From the NCBI GenBank assembly GCA_012523605.1, contig JAAYTY010000018.1:1-8968 (forward strand): a stretch of DNA of 8,968 bases. Direction: 5' to 3'. The stretch is from Candidatus Fermentibacterota bacterium. GTDB taxonomy: Bacteria > Fermentibacterota > Fermentibacteria > Fermentibacterales > Fermentibacteraceae. The notes below the pieces were generated by a model, which did not search any database, had not been told where the DNA came from, and worked only from the letters and a program-made list of their open reading frames with translations. Within the stretch, counting starts at the first letter, position 1. Each line of letters begins with the position of its first letter. Made by a program: the position numbers and the translations under genes. Below are positions 6,265-8,968 of the stretch, one piece after another.

Positions 6265-7448
6265 ACCCCCTCATCCGTCGTGGAGCCCCCGGCGCAATCC
6301 ACCGCTTCGAGAAACTCCTGCCTGCATCTGGTTTCGATGTCCAGCATGTCCTGCAGGGCACCGTTGAAATCCCCGCGGGCCAGGGTGAACAGCCCGTGCC
6401 CGAAGACTATCGCTCCCCGGCCCCCGCCGAAGGCGGAGGGCAGAGTATTGCACAGCCCCGTGGGACCGGTCCCCACCTCTCCCGGGACGACGGGGACGCC
6501 CCCGGCGGTGCGCGGCCTCCCGCACCGGACATGGCATGCTCCCCTGTCCGGACAGTCGGGCTCCAGGCAGTCCATTGACATTATCACGGAGAACTTCGGA
6601 TGGCCGTGCAGAATCCCGTCGGCTCCGGTGGCCGCGAGGGTCTCCACGTGGGCCGTGTACTCGCTCGAAGCCGTTATGCTGGTGCAAGCCGAGCCGTCGA
6701 GCGGGCAGGCATCGATGGCTCCCGCCAGCTCGTCCATGGACGATGTCGTCTGGCTTATGAAGAGGGTGCCCCCCAGTTTGAACGAGATGTTTCCGAAGAA
6801 GGAATCGACGAGTCTGAGCCTGACGGTCGCCAGCCCGGCCTCGGCCATCGCCGCCCGGACGCCGGCTTCCGTGGACAGGGGGCCCGAGGTCAGCGGTGGA
6901 GCGGCGGCGGGGAGCGGATCGAGAAGTCCCGCCGCGAGCCGCATGGCCTCTCTCCAGCGGGAGTTCAGAGTACCCCTCCGGGCTCCGTCCAGGTAGTCCG
7001 TGCAGAACTTCACGAAGCAGGAGAAGCAAACGGAGCTGAAGAAGATGAAAGCCTGCTCGGGGCTTACGGTGCCCCAGGCCGCCACCCCCCTTCCCGGGAT
7101 GACCACGCTCTTCCTGCGCTTCAGGCGTTCGACGATGGAACGCGCCTCGAAATCCGGCGATACCGGGATGTCATGGAGGAAGGTCCTGGTCTCGCAGTCC
7201 GTGGGGGCTATCGCATCGCCGGCCTCCTCGGCCAGCAGAGAGATCATCGTCCAGTAGGGTTCGGCCGGCCTGGCGAAGAGGATGGAGTTGACGTCCAGCC
7301 CCGAGAGCACTTCCTCCAGCACCTCGGCCGAGGGATCGGGCCTGTTCCAGGCGATCTCGTCGTCGAGGCCCGCCATAACCACAAGCGATGGATCGGCCAT
7401 TCCGGCCGCTCCGAGCTTGCAGGCGTACTTCCGGAGCAGATCCTTCAC
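6261..7448 (-). CDS. Tandem class II aldolase/adducin-like protein with degenerate N-terminal repeat
   Basis: 395 residues, cytoplasmic. The C-terminal domain (about 193-385) is a class II aldolase/adducin fold: FGNISFKLG (218-226), the metal pair H281/H283 in ILHGHP, and a third ligand H351 in FGHGLFT. Such enzymes cleave or form sugar phosphates at a divalent metal site. The N-terminal part (about 10-155) resembles the second half of the same fold: NSILFARP (54-61) aligns with DGILHGHP, and VIPGRGVAAWG (116-126) with IVFGHGLFT. The ligand positions hold F58, R60 and R120, so this repeat cannot bind metal in the usual way. Two Cys clusters are present: C141/C144/C149, and C294/C299/C305/C309 inserted after the H-x-H strand. 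GTG at 7448 is chosen because it overlaps the AOR stop (GTGA) and has GGAGG seven bases upstream. The family normally has 200-250 residues, so this is a two-domain form. The substrate is unknown. Confidence 0.82.
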   Translation of the reverse strand: MKDLLRKYACKLGAAGMADPSLVVMAGLDDEIAWNRPDPSAEVLEEVLSGLDVNSILFARPAEPYWTMISLLAEEAGDAIAPTDCETRTFLHDIPVSPDFEARSIVERLKRRKSVVIPGRGVAAWGTVSPEQAFIFFSSVCFSCFVKFCTDYLDGARRGTLNSRWREAMRLAAGLLDPLPAAAPPLTSGPLSTEAGVRAAMAEAGLATVRLRLVDSFFGNISFKLGGTLFISQTTSSMDELAGAIDACPLDGSACTSITASSEYTAHVETLAATGADGILHGHPKFSVIMSMDCLEPDCPDRGACHVRCGRPRTAGGVPVVPGEVGTGPTGLCNTLPSAFGGGRGAIVFGHGLFTLARGDFNGALQDMLDIETRCRQEFLEAVDCAGGSTTDEGV

Positions 7449-8968
7449 AGCGGATCCTCCGCCCCGGGATCTCCGTCCAGGCCCAGCTCGGCCGCCTTCC
7501 CTGAAAGCAGGCGGCCACCCTCGTCCAGCCCGCGTATCCGGTAGTACCTGCCGAGGGCCTCGAGAAACCCGTCCCGCGGAAGAGGCGGAGTTTCCATCCA
7601 CTCGGTGGATGTCCCTGGCTCCTCGAAGAACCTCGCCGGGAGATCGTCGTCCTCCCTTCCGAAGCCGAACTCGGTGTTCATCTGCCTCTCGCGGGCATAG
7701 ATCCTCTCTCCGGCGTGCAGGAGATCGTGCGCGCCGGTTTCGATTCCCGTCACCGCAGAGAGGGCTTCGGCATACTCCTCCAGCGAGGCCCCGAAGAAGC
7801 AGAACTTGCACGCGCCGATGGAGTCGATCGCTGCGTTGGCGTCCTCGGCTATCTTTATGATCCTGGCTTTGCCCGAGAAGGACATCCTGTCGGTAACGAC
7901 CGGCTTTCTCAGTATCTCGTGACTGATCGGATAGGCCCTGAGATGGCAGCCGCCGCGGGTGGAAACGGCGTAGGCCAGAGCCATGCCGTACGCCCCCCGG
8001 GGGTCGTATGCAGGCAGTTCCAGACTCTTCACGGACATGGAGGCCCGGGGCATCCCCTCCGCCGCGGCATACCGCCTCGAGCCCTGGGCGAGGGAAGGCA
8101 TCCTGCCCGAGGCGATGTCTTCGAGGAGAGCGGGTATCTCGCGGGGTGACAGCCTCCTGCCCGTGATCTCGGCATGGCAGGCCAGAGTCGCCCCTGCCGA
8201 GATGGTGTCCATGCCCGTCCTGTTGCAGACGGCGTTCGCTTCGACCACGGTCGGCAGATGGTCGTTCTCCAGCAGGGCGCTGAAGTGCGACATGGTCTCG
8301 AATTCGGGAACATGAACGCCTTCCGAGCCTGTCTTCTTGCAGAGGATCCGGCACCCGGCACAGCCGGAGCGACTGGCGCCGAGCAGTTTCCTGAGAGCCG
8401 GGGCGTTCATGCCCGGAGCGGCGTCGAACCTCGTCCTCCTGAAGTTCGCGGTGGGCATCATGCCCCTCGCATGCACGAGATCGTAGAGCGCCCCGGTGCC
8501 CATGTTCCTAAGCCCGAACCCGCCCATTATCACGGGGCTGGAAGCCATCAGCCTGTAGATCTGCTCGCACGCCCTCTCGAGCCTCGCGGGATCATGGACC
8601 GTGACGGCGCCGGATCCGGTGACGGAGACGTACTTGAGGTTTTTCCGGGAGAAGGAGAGGCCGAGGCCGTTCCGTCCGGCGGCGTGCGCCCCGTCCACCA
8701 TCACGCTCGCGAAGAGCACGCCGTTGTCCGCCGCGGGACCCGTGACGGCCACCGAGCCGCGGCCCCTGAGCAGAGACCTTATCTCTGGCACATCCCTTCC
8801 CAGAAGGCCCGTTGCATCAACGAGCCCGGCTTTTCCGTCACGAACTTCCAGACCGCACGGCTTCGGACTCCTGCCCGTGAATACGATTCCCGCCCATCCG
8901 GCCCTTCTGAGCTGGAAGGCCATCGCGCCGCCCACGGAGCAGTCCCCCACGGTCCCGGTGAGAGGAGA
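7445..8968 (-). CDS. Aldehyde ferredoxin oxidoreductase family protein, N-terminus cut by window edge
   Basis: A tungsto- or molybdopterin enzyme that interconverts aldehydes and carboxylates with ferredoxin-like electron carriers in anaerobes; cytoplasmic. 507 residues are visible and roughly 80-100 are missing at the N-terminus (full length about 600). The first visible residues, SPLTGTVGDCSVGGAMAFQL, match the end of the AOR N-terminal domain. Numbering from base 8968, the 4Fe-4S ligands are C203, C206 and C210 (SGCAGCRILCKK) with C387 (DSIGACKFC) as fourth. Between them lies the pterin-site region PAYDPRGAYGMALAYAVSTRGGCHLRAYP (about 319-347), typical of the family. The C-terminus has the usual DDDLPARFFEEP and YYRIRGLDEGGRL. 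The stop overlaps the GTG of the aldolase-like gene by four bases, so the two products are coupled. No break or missing ligand is seen. The subfamily (AOR, FOR, GOR or other) and the substrate cannot be told from this. Confidence 0.93.
   Translation of the reverse strand, partial: SPLTGTVGDCSVGGAMAFQLRRAGWAGIVFTGRSPKPCGLEVRDGKAGLVDATGLLGRDVPEIRSLLRGRGSVAVTGPAADNGVLFASVMVDGAHAAGRNGLGLSFSRKNLKYVSVTGSGAVTVHDPARLERACEQIYRLMASSPVIMGGFGLRNMGTGALYDLVHARGMMPTANFRRTRFDAAPGMNAPALRKLLGASRSGCAGCRILCKKTGSEGVHVPEFETMSHFSALLENDHLPTVVEANAVCNRTGMDTISAGATLACHAEITGRRLSPREIPALLEDIASGRMPSLAQGSRRYAAAEGMPRASMSVKSLELPAYDPRGAYGMALAYAVSTRGGCHLRAYPISHEILRKPVVTDRMSFSGKARIIKIAEDANAAIDSIGACKFCFFGASLEEYAEALSAVTGIETGAHDLLHAGERIYARERQMNTEFGFGREDDDLPARFFEEPGTSTEWMETPPLPRDGFLEALGRYYRIRGLDEGGRLLSGKAAELGLDGDPGAEDPL
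7456..7460 (-). promoter_or_regulatory. Shine-Dalgarno deciding the GTG start of the aldolase-like gene
   Basis: GGAGG on the minus strand, seven bases before GTG 7448-7446 and inside the last codons of the AOR gene. The frame is open far upstream (to 8354), but the translation there is arginine-rich shadow sequence of AOR, so this site fixes the start. Confidence 0.75.

Noticed and set aside
5804..6361. A 185-codon minus-strand frame over the DUF486 gene and the gap
   Set aside because: It is out of frame with DUF486, has no recognisable domain and runs through the hairpin region.
7449..8354. A 302-residue N-terminal extension of the aldolase-like protein
   Set aside because: This stretch is the AOR gene read in the wrong frame; the GTG at 7448 has a good Shine-Dalgarno sequence and overlaps the AOR stop.

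Overview
The window is high in G+C (clearly above 60% by eye), and every gene I can support lies on the minus strand, so transcription runs from high to low coordinates. Starts are ATG, GTG or TTG with GGAGG-type Shine-Dalgarno sequences, and neighbouring genes overlap by 4 to 26 bases. This is typical of a compact bacterial genome. A tungsten/molybdenum aldehyde ferredoxin oxidoreductase and a split, cobalamin-dependent methionine synthase of the Thermotoga type suggest an anaerobic bacterium. The sequence does not let me name the lineage; an uncultured high-GC phylum would fit.

Layout in the direction of transcription. Block 1 (8968 to 5908) holds three genes joined by 4-base stop/start overlaps. 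They are an aldehyde ferredoxin oxidoreductase (AOR) cut off at its N-terminus by the window edge, a 395-residue class II aldolase-like protein with a degenerate first repeat, and a small four-helix membrane protein of the DUF486 family. A 142-base gap follows, with two adjacent strong hairpins and a possible promoter. Block 2 (5765 to 1) holds four overlapping genes. They are a homocysteine S-methyltransferase/methylenetetrahydrofolate reductase (MTHFR) fusion, a stand-alone methionine synthase activation protein, a short MetH (homocysteine, pterin and cobalamin domains but no activation domain), and a GT4 glycosyltransferase that runs off the left edge.

How the genes work together. Block 2 looks like a complete one-carbon to methionine module. 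The MTHFR half of the fusion would reduce methylene-THF to methyl-THF. The pterin domain of MetH would pass the methyl group through cobalamin to homocysteine, and the separate activation protein would reductively remethylate inactive cob(II)alamin with S-adenosylmethionine. The fusion also carries its own zinc-type homocysteine methyltransferase domain, so the operon encodes two homocysteine methyl-acceptor domains. Block 1 pairs an enzyme likely to make or cleave aldehydes with an aldehyde oxidoreductase; its substrate is unknown. The glycosyltransferase has no obvious link to methionine metabolism but is translationally coupled to MetH.

The most unusual things are the AOR-coupled aldolase, whose N-terminal repeat has lost all three metal-binding histidines and which carries two cysteine clusters, and the very tight coupling of the split MetH system with TTG starts. 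I see no tRNA, rRNA, CRISPR array, insertion sequence or recognisable riboswitch.
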